DNA of 22,500 bases from Halisarca cf. caerulea (lineage: Eukaryota; Porifera; Demospongiae; Chondrillida; Halisarcidae), in NCBI GenBank assembly GCA_963170055.1, contig CAUJGJ010000161.1:1731201-1753700 (forward strand), in the 5' to 3' direction. Below, one piece after another: positions 9,066-18,759 of this stretch. Under the pieces are notes generated by a model. That model did not search any database. It was not told where the DNA came from and was given only the letters and a program-made list of their open reading frames with translations. The position numbers and the translations under genes were made by a program. Each line of letters opens with the position of its first letter. The stretch's first letter is position 1.

Positions 9066-9213
9066 GACCACCTGGATGTGAAGAACAGAGAACATCTTAA
9101 TATCAATCCTTGTCAGTGGAAAACATGTCCAGATGGACAAGAGTGCAAGGCTGTGCGCAACCCGTACCTCCTACAGGTGCCAATTGCCATTTGCTCAGCT
9201 GTGGCTAAAGAAG
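9066..9213 (+). CDS. Exon 4: four-cysteine FOLN-like motif
   Basis: The acceptor CCCTTTGTGTAG precedes the exon and GTGCGT follows it. Phase is 0 in and 1 out. It encodes 49 residues beginning DHLDVKNREHLNINPC. The cysteine spacing is C122-x4-C127-x5-C133-x15-C149, with NPC..., CPDGQEC and a later Cys. This resembles the small follistatin N-terminal-like (FOLN) module found in extracellular matrix and growth-factor-binding proteins, but the match is short. A CA/CG microsatellite ends only about 15 bp before this exon. The outgoing phase 1 joins exactly to the frame of the exon at 11754. Confidence 0.8.
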
Positions 9214-9484
9214 GTGCGTACATACATACGTACGTACGTATATAGGAATGTCTGTGCATCGTATATGTATGCTTGAACTCTGTACGCACAGTTCCAGTTT
9301 TGCTTTGCTAATCTAACGTTGAATGAGTAGGGGATAGTATGTGTCAGATTTGCAAAGGTTATCAGATTATTGTAGAGTGATGTGTAGAATGTGTTATTAT
9401 GGTACATGCTGTTGGGTTGTTGAGTTGTCAGATCGCTTTGGTTGTTATGAGTTCTGATATGTATGTATCTTATTCTTGTGCCAT

Positions 9485-9485
<1 letters not shown>

Positions 9486-9533
<48 letters not shown>

Positions 9534-9746
9534 TGTGTGTTGTGTGTGTGTGTATGTGTGTGTGTGTGTTGTGTGTGTGTGTGTGTAGTGTGTGTGAGTG
9601 TGTGTTTGTGTGTGTGTGTGTTGTGTGTGTAGTGTGTGTGTGTGTGTGTTGTGTGTGTGTGTAGTGTGTGTGTTGTGTGTGTGTAGTGTGTGTGTTGTGT
9701 GTGTGTGTGTAGTGTGTGTGTAGTGTGTATGTGTACGTATGTGTGT

Positions 9747-9819
<73 letters not shown>

Positions 9820-9860
9820 CATGTGTGTGAGTGAGTGTGTGTGGGTGTGTGGGTGTGATT
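9486..9860 (+). repeat. (TG)n microsatellite, intron 4
   Basis: About 370 bp of TG repeats with regular TGTAG, TTGTG and TATG interruptions. Confidence 0.97.
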
Positions 9861-10230
9861 ATGTGTACCACTGGGCTACAATATTCTGTACACACTGATT
9901 GCGCATAGTAGGCTCCCACACATATGTATGTAGATGCATACAGACACACCCTTCCTAGTCTTAATGCCCCTTGGCATCACTTAGCCCATGTTGCACCCAA
10001 GGGATACAGGGGAGACAGGCGAAGACCTATGTGAGGTTGATCTAATTGTTCCCTTATCTATTCCCAGGGAATTAGGGTGTACTTATCATGGCTGATTGAT
10101 ACAAGCTCTGGCCAGACTTGCTGTTGTTTGCTTGTTGTTAGGAGACACTGTAGCCTTATTACTGTGTGTCTGATGACCTCTGTGATTGGTGATTAGGGAG
10201 GTGGTGTGTGATTGGTTTATTAAGAAGTGA
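9861..10230. other. Intron 4 segment, nothing recognised
   Basis: Ordinary unique-looking sequence; no exon, RNA or repeat ends could be supported. Confidence 0.4.
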
Positions 10231-10247
10231 TGTGGTGTGTGTGTGCA

Positions 10248-10291
<44 letters not shown>

Positions 10292-10332
10292 TGTGTGTGT
10301 GTGTGAGTGATGAACGTGTGTGCATGTGTTTG
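10231..10332 (+). repeat. (TG)n microsatellite
   Basis: TG repeat with a central pure run, in intron 4. Confidence 0.95.
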
Positions 10333-10769
10333 TGTACATGTATGGATACAAGTATGTATATCTGTGTGTATGTACATGCGTATGTGCGTATGTATGAAAA
10401 ACTTTCATTTTGCTCATTACCAGCTTGATATGGCTGGGAATGCTCTGGGTTTTTTTTGAAGTCTGTTGCATATGTACTGCCTGCTCATCGGTTATGATGA
10501 TAATTATAATAATTGCTTTAATTATGTCCATTTGTTTCCTTGACTTGCATCATTTTAGGGTTGGGCAAAATTTCAATGATATTGTTAGCACAGTAATATC
10601 ACTGCCTGTGATGTCACATACACGTACATACAGGACCCACTGAGTATCTTTTGGTTTTTGTGATGTGACGATACGTAATCACTGTGTCAGGATTGTCATA
10701 CTAAAACATGGCGCAATAATGTGGAGTTCAGTGTGCAGTTGGATCTTTGCAGGGTTCTGTATTTGCAGT

Positions 10770-10860
10770 TTTCGCGGATTGGAAGCTGTCCACGAGGGTT
10801 AACACCCACGCCAATTCAGATTGGGTTCTTTTGCAATGACAAAAACATGGCCATCTGCAG
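10770..10860 (-). mobile_element. Fragment of the dispersed element seen complete at 16588-16778
   Basis: GCGGATTGGAAGC at 10774 onward through ACAAAAACATGGCC and CTGC matches the reverse complement of 16655-16740 with moderate divergence. The two copies are inverted relative to each other. Confidence 0.65.
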
Positions 10861-10892
10861 ATGCCATATAGCACCGATTTTTGCTGGACTTT

Positions 10893-10896
<4 letters not shown>

Positions 10897-10951
<55 letters not shown>
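10897..10951 (+). repeat. Pure (TG)n tract
   Basis: 55 bp of uninterrupted TG, directly downstream of the repeat fragment at 10770-10860. Confidence 0.97.
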
Positions 10952-10952
<1 letters not shown>

Positions 10953-11019
10953 GGCTAATGCACAAATGAGCCTGCATTAGCTAAAATTCACTTGTGAATA
11001 TTTGGTGAGATACATTGTA

Positions 11020-11380
11020 CAGTGGATCTCTGAATAGAGGGCACTTTGGGGATGGCAGGAATTCAGCTGATGTGGTCTTTGTGGAGAGGTTACCTCTTTG
11101 GGAGGTTCAAAATGTATTGTAGGAATTATACTGACCCTAAGTTGGGCCCTTTGTAGAGAAGTTTACTATAGTGTCCTTATTCGGGAGCGTTCACTATTGT
11201 AGATTTCATGGTATATTTGTCAATTATGTAGTAGGGACTGGTCTATTCGCGAAAATAATATTGCAAATTACAGCCACTGTTCTTGAATCGTGGAATATAT
11301 GACCCGTAAAAATTAGCGCCTACATGTACGTACGTATATGATATTAAAATGATAAAATTGCTAAAATCCAAGATCCACTG
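11020..11380. mobile_element. MITE-like element of the TA-CAGT family
   Basis: The left end CAGTGGATCT follows TA (11018-11019). The right end AGATCCACTG (11371-11380) is its perfect 10-bp reverse complement. The interior (CTCTTTGGGAGGTTC, CCTTTGTAGAGAAG, GTCCTTATTC) matches the copy at 15242. The right flank is AA, so a TA duplication is not intact. Confidence 0.55.
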
Positions 11381-11499
11381 AAGTTCCACCATGTTGTACT
11401 TACTTGTTTTCTATTCAAAAGAAAATGTGCTATTGGGTTCACACACTTCATTAATTTAATGAGATTTATTGTGGTCGTTATTCTCTAATTGTTGATATC

Positions 11500-11514
11500 A
11501 TGATGTGTGTGTGT

Positions 11515-11576
<62 letters not shown>

Positions 11577-11632
11577 ATGCGTGCATGTGTGTGTGTCCGT
11601 GCGTGCGTGCATGTGTGTGTGGCATGCATGTG
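11500..11632 (+). repeat. (TG)n microsatellite upstream of exon 5
   Basis: A pure TG run to about 11575, then GCATGCGTGCATG-type variants. It ends about 120 bp before the exon 5 acceptor. Confidence 0.95.
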
Positions 11633-11753
11633 TGTTTGCTTGTTTGTTGTGTGTTTATTGTTACTGTTTAGGTGTTGTTTTCGTAATTTGTACCATATTG
11701 AGGTAGTCATGTGCTAAATGCTAATTTCACCCTTCTGTCCTCGTCTTCTATAG

Positions 11754-12041
11754 ATCCCACTGAGGAGGGCACGGATGACTGCCAAGACTTTCACTTAGGT
11801 GTCAACATCTTCAACTGCCGTACTGAGGTGGAGTGGAGGAAGGCAGCAGAGAACCAGTGTAGTCTGAGATTGACCACATCCACTGAGGCACTGTTTGTCC
11901 AGGTTAAGTATGCCTGTCGCAGTGGAACAGGAGGTGATCCTGTGTTCATGCAAGCAGCTGTTTCCTGTTGTGGAAGTGGCCAGGAGAACATGGAGAAACC
12001 AACTCAAGAGCTGACACCACCCTCCCCTGCAACCACACAGT
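11754..12041 (+). CDS. Exon 5: six-cysteine ectodomain of unknown family
   Basis: A textbook acceptor (CCTTCTGTCCTCGTCTTCTATAG) and donor (GTAAGT) bound this exon, phase 1 in and out. It encodes residues 156-252. An acidic start (DPTEEGTDDC) leads into a domain with cysteines at 165, 177, 191, 210, 227 and 228. Its core contains ALFVQVKYACRSG and ends AVSCCGSG, followed by a Pro/Thr linker (QELTPPSPATTQ) that starts the stalk. The six cysteines could form three disulfides. The VQVKYAC segment slightly recalls the end of SUEL-type galactose-binding lectins, but the other hallmarks are absent, so I leave the family open. Base composition is clearly more GC-rich than the neighbouring introns. 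Confidence 0.85.
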
Positions 12042-12935
12042 GTAAGTGTAGTTTAGACTATGTACATATGTACTGTACGTTAGTGAGTATCTCCTGATGC
12101 TACAATAGAGATATACTGTAGGCTTCTACTTGTTTGTACACCTACGTATTTATACCCTTTGAAACCTTCAAGGTGGCAGTCTACCCTCTTACGCCTTAAT
12201 TTTGGTGAAATCTATCATTTTTTTGCTTTTGGGTTCCAACTGTAGTTCTATCTGTAAGAGACCTTAATGGCACATGTTTTCACTGAATCGCTTACCTATT
12301 GCACTATTTTGAGCAGTTATGATTAATCAGCTCATAAAAATTAGCCATTTTGTGTTGGTGACTCAATGATTAAAATGGCATCATAGAGGTTGTGTACACA
12401 ATTTTGCTGTTTTTGAGTGATATAGTAGGAATCGTTACAGTTTTTGCTATTTCTACCAATGTATTTATGTAAATTCAAACCATTTGAACTGAACTGCGGC
12501 AGCTGCCCAGAGTTACCATGTGGCATGTGAAAGCCAATGTGATCCTCAGCTTGATGTTCATGACTACACCAGCCATTCAGCGTTTGTTCTGTCACTGCAC
12601 GAAAGACCTTCGCTATTGGTGGCTTTTTGTTATTAGGATGTTGCATGTTTGACAGCTTAGTGAAAATGCTTACTAGGCAAATTTGACTGTACTTGGTGGC
12701 TTCTTGTGGCTGTGTTTACTGATGAAATTATTATTAGAGGAAGTTTACTTCAAATACTCAACTTGATCCTACTGTATTTACTTATATAAGCCCTTGGATA
12801 GTAGGTTTTGAATGTTATGGACTTGAATGGGAGAATTCAGCTTTTAGTCCACTTTACCTCATTGTGCAATGGTGTTCGAACTTGTGGTTCTGTTGAATGC
12901 TGAATACCAAGTGTTTAGATACGTACATCATTGGG
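12042..12935 (+). other. First part of intron 5, no gene supported
   Basis: The intron opens with GTAAGT. A 101-codon minus-strand frame (12341-12646) has no recognisable motif and no splice context. Nothing else stands out. Confidence 0.4.
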
Positions 12936-13214
12936 GGGGTGCTGGTGGCTCAGTAGGTTAGCACTTGAAGTTAAGCAGTGAGCCTAGGACACCATCCCAC
13001 CTGTGTGCCATTTGGTGTTTTTTTCCCTGTACCCCCCTGCCAGCAACTTGGGAATGAAAGAGAAGATGACCTACTGCAGCCACCCAAACTAATTCTAATT
13101 CGATTTGATGTGATTTAATGTGATTGTGTGTGTTGGATACTGGGGGCCTGAATAGTAGCCTCTGGCTAATGGCTCTCACCCAGTTTAAATTAAAAAATAT
13201 TATCATTATTATTA
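12936..13214 (+). mobile_element. tRNA-derived SINE, copy 1
   Basis: A perfect RNA polymerase III A box (TGGCTCAGTAGG, 12946-12957, consensus TRGYNNARNNGG) lies near the 5' end. The B box is degenerate. The body shares blocks with the minus-strand copy at 16789-17002: CTACTGCAGCCAC (versus CTACTGAAGCCAC), GTAGCCTC and GGC...CTCACCC. It ends in an A/T-rich tail with ATT repeats. Confidence 0.75.
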
Positions 13215-13466
13215 CATCAAGGCAATGCCTGCACAATTTGCTGGAGGCAAATCATTGATTACTGGCCGATAAACTTGAAAGCTTTTTGATAATTTAATGT
13301 CAGATGACCCTGAGATCTCTGTTGAGTCAGCAACAGTAGTTTTTGTTGATGTGTGTATTGTGTCAGAAGAGGGTAGAAAGATAGGTTGTAGGCTCTTTTT
13401 GAAATGTATAGGCCTGGAATGGTCTGTGTAGCAAGCCACATACTGTCAACTGCTGCCTGAGTGAAA

Positions 13467-13511
13467 CACTGCACTGAACTGCACTGCACTGCACTGCACT
13501 GTACTGTACTG
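13467..13511 (+). repeat. (CACTG)9 pentanucleotide repeat
   Basis: Nine consecutive CACTG-like units, three of them with a changed first base (AACTG, TACTG, TACTG). Confidence 0.95.
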
Positions 13512-13623
13512 GTTGTTACTATGCAATGTGTAAAGCAGATATACCATACACCATTTACTTTTCATGGGCTTTATTTTCGCAAAGTGCACCATCATGAAAA
13601 GTACGTACGTAGTTGCGTTTTCA

Positions 13624-13677
13624 AATGTTGGCCATATTTTGCATACATTTACATACAAGTAAAACATGGCCAACATT
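13624..13677. repeat. 17-bp inverted repeat, 20-nt loop
   Basis: AATGTTGGCCATATTTT (13624-13640) faces AAAACATGGCCAACATT (13661-13677), with one mismatch. This may be a small foldback element. Confidence 0.8.
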
Positions 13678-15240
13678 CCAAACTACATATGTATGCCTTG
13701 CTGCATGCATTTTAGGCTTGTCAGAGGGTGGCATTTGTCTTGTTATGGTCAGTTCTCTTATTATAGTACAGAAGAACCTTATCAACACTGTTAACACTCT
13801 TCAAAACAATTTTTCAGCTTAACGCAAACTAGTTTTCAAGCCCTGTTTGGTTTACTGTAGCAATTAATTTTCTGAACCAGCGGTGTTAGTCAGTGAAGTT
13901 ATTTTTTGGTATATCACTCATTTATTTTATCCAAGTCAGAACGCAATCAAATTCAGTGATCATGAAAGTACCAAACTTTCTTTGCATCTGATGAATCTCT
14001 ATATCTTCAATTGAAGGCTTTTTCATGTGTAGTTTCTTCCTGTGTTTGAAAGTAAATGCGTAAAGGTGTTTGTGCAAAGTGGGAACTGTTTAATGCAAAG
14101 TTGCATACGTAACAATGACTATTGTTTAACGCAGACAACTGTCATCAGAAGTTACTATTTTGGCTCATATGTACTGTATGTAGAGACGACACAAAAGCAC
14201 AATCTCCGGTGCTGGATGGCAGTCATATTATTGTGATATCAGCTCACATTAGCCGAACAAAATTTCGCAAGTTTATTCTATTTGTGAAATCAGAAATCCG
14301 TTCGTACCTCTTCTGTTGTCCCCGTGATACTTGAGTCTTGTCTCCAAACATGTCTTCTTAGCTGTTGTTCTAGTATGAACAGAGATGTAGTTATTGAAAG
14401 CTTACCACCATGTACGTATTCTTCGTTTGCATTTTGCTAAAATGGACGTCAATTTGTGACCTTGTTTCACTGAGTCTGTATGTCACCTGGGTAGTCACCA
14501 GAAAAAGTAATTGTAGAGAGTGGTATTTGTGTGAGTCAGTGGTGGCCTAGTGCACAGCTGCCATTATCCTGGTTCACTTCATTATTACTTGGTATTGAGT
14601 TTTGATTGCTATGCACAGTGTCAGTTTTATCTAATCTATCCACTCAAAGTGCCTCAACAAAGAAGGAATCGACTCCACACAAAACTAAAAAATGGTGTAA
14701 GCCTAAAATTAAGGAGGGTGGTGTGTGCTGCTTAAAAGGGCTGGTGAGAACACTGGTCACTGTTTTGTGAAAGAATTCCAACCTGGGCGATTGTTGTGAT
14801 TGTGTGTTTTCATGAAGTAAATTCTCCCTGTTTACTCACACTCCAGAACTAATCTATTTAGACCAGATGTAACTGTTTTAATTCATCCCCCAAGAAACTG
14901 ACTACATCACTAATGGTCTTGTATGCAGTAATTGTGTATTATCCAGTACTGATTAGGCTAGTTTGGTGTATCCAATACCAATTCAATAAGACTGGACAAC
15001 ACTGGGTAGCGACATGAAGCTGAAATGCAAGACTGCGGATGTGTAAATGATTGTTTGCCACTGTCTGACATTGCATGGAGCAAATGTGCACTTCGACAGT
15101 CTGTACTGTGGGTGGTCTAGTGAATCTTCACTACCTATCTCCGGTTAATAGCTCTTTTGAGATGCTAAAACTCTAGAACTGATAATATTTTCTATTCGTA
15201 TTTGCATCGTAAGGGCGTATTTTGCCTATGGAAATGTGAT
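13678..15240. other. Middle of intron 5, no feature supported
   Basis: Several splice-like segments (for example after 13714 and near 14650-14745) were tested for phase and discarded. No repeats with clear ends were seen. Confidence 0.4.
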
Positions 15241-15241
15241 A

Positions 15242-15435
15242 CAGTAGAATCTACAACTATAGGACATTTTAGGGCAGTCTCTTTTGTCCTTTGTAAGGAG
15301 GTTGTCCTCTTTGGGAGGCTCTAAATGCACAGAAACTATTGGAGGAAAATATTTGGGACCTCAAGCTGTACATGTCCTTTGTAGAGAGGTTGTCCTTATT
15401 TCAGAGTGTCCACTCCTGGGAACTTTACCATAGTC
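15242..15435. mobile_element. Second diverged copy of the 11020 element
   Basis: It begins TA-CAGTAGAATCTAC at 15240. The interior matches 11020-11210 in order: GGACATTT/GGGCACTTT, CCTCTTTGGGAGGCTC, CCTTTGTAGAGAGG, GTCCTTATTTC, TCCACT. The right terminus could not be found. Confidence 0.55.
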
Positions 15436-15731
15436 TCTAGGAAAGCAATTTGTGTATGGATTTTTGACATTTAGAAAGAAATCATTTGTTCTGATCAACC
15501 TTTGTAAAAGCTCATGAATCTTTCTATGGACAAATCTACTTGAACATTTATCAGTATACATACGTAGTTGTTTGTATGAAACTGTCATTGCAATGTACAT
15601 ACATGTATTCATGTGTACAAAATGTACATCAGTCACTTTCTCAAAAGTGCCTGTATATGTATACACACATACAGTATGTACGCTGGTACACCATAGACAC
15701 TATATACGTAGTAGTATATGGCGTCTAGGGG

Positions 15732-15752
15732 TACACACGTACGCACACACGC

Positions 15753-15807
<55 letters not shown>

Positions 15808-15822
15808 GACACACACACACAG
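15732..15822 (+). repeat. (CA)n tract
   Basis: A CA repeat preceded at 15691 by ACCATAGACACTATATAC, which is similar to the hairpin arm at 3874-3886, and by a partly inverted GTATATGGCGTCTAGG. Confidence 0.93.
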
Positions 15823-15863
15823 AGGCACATACGTACACGTACGCATGTACACATGTTATACAG

Positions 15864-15965
15864 AAGGTGCAATGGAAGTGTATGTATTTCCTCATCTGTG
15901 CCCAACACTGTCGTCTGTAGCATTGTTTGCAGTTCACTGCATGAGGTGTGAGACAATGAGTATAG
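15864..15965 (+). repeat. 102-bp direct repeat, copy 1
   Basis: Identical to 16090-16191 over 102 bp, starting AAGGTGCAATGG and ending CAATGAGTATAG. The 226-bp spacing contains a second CA tract. Confidence 0.97.
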
Positions 15966-15966
15966 A

Positions 15967-16036
15967 TGCACACACCCACGTATGCATGCACACACACACA
16001 CACACACATACACACACGCGCGCGCGCGGGTGCACA

Positions 16037-16067
<31 letters not shown>

Positions 16068-16078
16068 TCACACACAGG
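15967..16078 (+). repeat. (CA)n with (CG)n and (GA)n segments
   Basis: CA repeat interrupted by ACACGCGCGCGCGCGGG near 16013-16029 and ending in a GAGAGAGAGAG run. Confidence 0.93.
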
Positions 16079-16089
16079 TAGGATGGACA

Positions 16090-16191
16090 AAGGTGCAATG
16101 GAAGTGTATGTATTTCCTCATCTGTGCCCAACACTGTCGTCTGTAGCATTGTTTGCAGTTCACTGCATGAGGTGTGAGACAATGAGTATAG
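16090..16191 (+). repeat. 102-bp direct repeat, copy 2
   Basis: Exact copy of 15864-15965. An open frame through both copies exists, but the plausible splice phase gives an immediate stop, so no exon is called. Confidence 0.97.
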
Positions 16192-16587
16192 GCACTACTT
16201 CAGTCTTGTGTGCCACTGCTGGGAATCTATCTCTTTCCACTCTACACCACACACATGTACGTATGCACGTACGTGCGTTTATTATTCAAATTTTTATATT
16301 GTGTACTTGATATTTTATGTACAGTATGTACGTATGTCCTACGTAATAGTAGTATGTGCATATTAGCATTATGTATGCTTATGTGTCCGCCTTAGAGACC
16401 GGCTGATAAGCACACCTTGTTACATACGCAGGCGCATATTCTCTCGTTGTCCTAGCGTTGTGTTTACTAGACACATGTACGTATACCACGTGTGTTTCAG
16501 TCAGTTGTAAAGGCGCTTTCAATCACCGTTTGTTAAGTGCATATACTGCTTATTGTGCCCATAGTTCCTTTTCTTGATACCATTATG

Positions 16588-16778
16588 CGCTTTAATTTTC
16601 GCAGGGTGTATATTTCGCAGATTTTGTCTTTTAGCGATTTTCGCGTTTTAATATTCGTAGACGGCCATGTTTTGTCATTCCACAAGAGCCCCATCTAAAT
16701 TTTTGCAGGTCTAAACTTTCATGGATGGCTTCCTATCCGCAAATACCGCGAATATTAAACCACGCGAAAATCAAAGCG
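16588..16778. mobile_element. MITE-like element with 15-bp terminal inverted repeats
   Basis: CGCTTTAATTTTCGC (16588-16602) and GCGAAAATCAAAGCG (16764-16778) are reverse complements with one mismatch. TA dinucleotides lie close outside both ends. The interior carries further TTCGC/GCGAA words and no coding frame. A fragment in opposite orientation lies at 10770-10860. Confidence 0.7.
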
Positions 16779-16788
16779 TATACTGCAT

Positions 16789-17002
16789 CTTTTTTTATGT
16801 GGGACCCCTTTGGCCTGAGGCTACTCCACCAGGGGCCCATGAAACTCATGCAAATCACGCACAATTTCTACATACACATTGTGTGGCTTCAGTAGCTGTC
16901 CTTTTTTTCACAAACAAGCAAGGGATGCAGGTTGGGAATCCAACCCACAAACTTTGGTGTCGTAGCTACACAGGCTAGCTGCTAAACCACCCTGCAGCCC
17001 CC
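16789..17002 (-). mobile_element. tRNA-derived SINE, copy 2
   Basis: On the minus strand an A-box-like TGGTTTAGCAGC (16978-16989, 11 of 12 consensus positions) and a B box GGTTGGATTCC (16935-16945, one mismatch to GGTTCGANTCC) have tRNA-like spacing. The 3' half shares GTAGCCTC and neighbouring blocks with copy 1. The A-rich tail corresponds to the T run at 16790-16797, directly abutting the MITE. Confidence 0.8.
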
Positions 17003-17204
17003 TTTCCACATACAATCGTAGGCGCATGTGCTTAGCAACCATACGGTATTGTTGCGTGTTCAGTGAATTCTTATCTTTTCACCACGGTTGGTTTTGTAAA
17101 GTTCGGGTGAAATTATTAGTTGGTATGAGTATGAGTATTATCTGCATAATAATGACAAGCTATCAGGCCACAACGTCTGATCTGTAAGACCCTTGAATCT
17201 GGTC

Positions 17205-17375
17205 CAAAGTGTAAAATGAACCAATGTTGCTGAATGGTGCTCCCAAGTGAAAAACTGTTGTGTTAGGTCCAAAATAAAAACTATTGTGTTCGGTTCGAAG
17301 TAAAAACTATTGCATTTGGTCCAAAGTCAAGCTGTTGCATTGTTCAAAGTTAAGCTGTTGCATTTGGTCAACTGT
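17205..17375 (+). repeat. Degenerate tandem repeat (about 27 bp)
   Basis: Units resembling GGTCCAAAGTAAAAACTATTG recur about five times with substitutions and length changes. Confidence 0.7.
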
Positions 17376-18030
17376 ATAAACTCCAAACCTTTGTGTTGAT
17401 CGTCCTGGCATCTGGTATTGTTGACTATATGACTGCTGAACTCCAATGCATTGTAGACAGAGCATGTGCTCAACACACTGAGCATGTACCATGTGGTCAA
17501 GTAGAGATTTCGGTCTGTGATGTTTTCAACTGATGCTAGGGAAATCCAGCAGATTTGGGAGTGTTTAGAAACGCAGTCTCGTGAAGATACGTAGTTCTTT
17601 TGAACGTTTCGATCCTGTGTACCGTATACCCTACCACGACACTGTGTGTGTTACATGTGTCGTGTGCTGCCCTCTTCAAAGGTTTATCGGATCAGAGTGT
17701 CTGAGGCATATGTATACGTATTTCTTCACTTACAGAATCTCCTGTGGTTGCTCCCATCTGTCACCATTCTCCCCGGTAATGTTGAAGGACTTAAGGAGGA
17801 CTGTGTAACTGTGTCCCATTCCCGCGTATAGTACATTAACGTTAATGCGTACATGTGTGTGGCGTGAGAATTGAGATCTGAATTTGAACAGTAACAAATG
17901 CCTTAATCCTCCTGGACCCACAATATGAAAATGGCCGACATAATGCCTTCGTGAAAATGCCCCGATTTTTGTTTGATGTCAAGTTCATTCAAACAGTATT
18001 CCAATATTTAGATTAGCAAAGTGGTATGCT
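17376..18030. other. End of intron 5, nothing recognised
   Basis: No exon with phase 1 in and out was found. A 14-bp palindrome CATTAACGTTAATG lies at about 17834. Confidence 0.4.
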
Positions 18031-18128
18031 GTAAACATTCCCAGTTAGTCTACCGTACAGGACTGCTGTAAAGGTTCCCAGTTAGTCTACCGTACAGGAC
18101 TGCTGTAAAGGTTCCCAGTTAGTCTACC
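18031..18128 (+). repeat. 37-bp tandem repeat just before exon 6
   Basis: Units start GTAAA at 18031, 18068 and 18105 (partial). They end about 30 bp before the exon 6 acceptor. The 17-base word GACTGCTGTAAAGGTTC in it also occurs at 7331-7347. Confidence 0.93.
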
Positions 18129-18159
18129 ATATATGGCCATGTATTTCTTTATTTCACAG

Positions 18160-18417
18160 CTCTACGTACTGGAAGTCCCACTCGTAGGCCTCCACCTACT
18201 AGGGCAACAGTAACTGGGGGAGCTCACACCATGCGTACCCGCCCCTCATGGTCACCAACTGAAACCACTGAGAGACCCTCTACTGTGCGTACCCGCCCCT
18301 CATGGTCACCAACTGGAACCACTGAGAGACCCTCTACTATGCGTACACGTCCCACAAGACCTTTTCCAACTACTGACCAGCTACCCACAAAGTTCAAACC
18401 TCCCAAGATGACAGAAG
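18160..18417 (+). CDS. Exon 6: Pro/Thr/Ser/Arg-rich stalk with tandem repeat
   Basis: The acceptor TTTCTTTATTTCACAG and donor GTGAGA bound the exon, phase 1 in and out. It encodes residues 252-338, a low-complexity stalk rich in Pro, Thr, Ser and Arg with no cysteine. It contains two near-identical copies of an 18-residue unit ([18 protein letters not shown]) at residues 276-293 and 294-311, coded by 54-bp repeats at 18231-18284 and 18285-18338. A decayed third copy begins at 18339 (MRTRPTRP). Many Thr/Ser next to Pro suggest mucin-type O-glycosylation and an extended rod holding the Cys domains away from the membrane (inference). A TG tract starts about 20 bp after the donor. Confidence 0.85.
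18231..18338 (+). repeat. 54-bp coding tandem repeat (2 copies plus a partial third)
   Basis: Two 54-bp units lie head to tail inside exon 6. They differ at only a few positions: the first codon is ATG in one and GTG in the other, and one GAA is replaced by GGA. A shortened third unit starts at 18339. The repeat length is a multiple of three, so copy-number change would lengthen or shorten the stalk without breaking the frame. Confidence 0.9.
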
Positions 18418-18437
18418 GTGAGATTGCATACTCACAT

Positions 18438-18444
18438 ATGTGTG

Positions 18445-18508
<64 letters not shown>

Positions 18509-18613
18509 TACGTACATGTGTGTGTGAGGGGGGTACATGTGTGCGTGTGTGTGTGTATACATGCTTGTATATGGGAATGTATGGGTATGGTGTGTGTTTG
18601 TATGGGTGTATGG

Positions 18614-18681
<68 letters not shown>

Positions 18682-18686
18682 GGTGT
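18438..18686 (+). repeat. Two (TG)n tracts after exon 6
   Basis: Pure TG runs at about 18444-18505 and 18618-18679 are separated by TGTATGGG-type variant repeats. The first begins about 20 bp after the exon 6 donor. Confidence 0.95.
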
Positions 18687-18759
18687 GTGTGGGTGTGTGT
18701 GTGAGGGTGTGTGTGGGTGTGTGTGCATATGAATGGACATGTACTTACCTATATGGCCA

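Noticed and set aside
12341..12646. 101-codon minus-strand frame
   Set aside because: No motif, no splice context, and an amino acid pattern without domain character.
14644..14745. Lys/Cys-rich segment in intron 5
   Set aside because: The acceptor (CACTCAAAG) is weak, and the most coding-like frame would need phase 2 in and 0 out, not 1 and 1.
15864..15965. Duplicated segment as an exon
   Set aside because: After the TATACAG acceptor, the phase required by exon 5 gives an immediate TAA.
16935..16989. Functional tRNA gene
   Set aside because: A and B boxes are present but the cloverleaf is not, and a SINE body follows.
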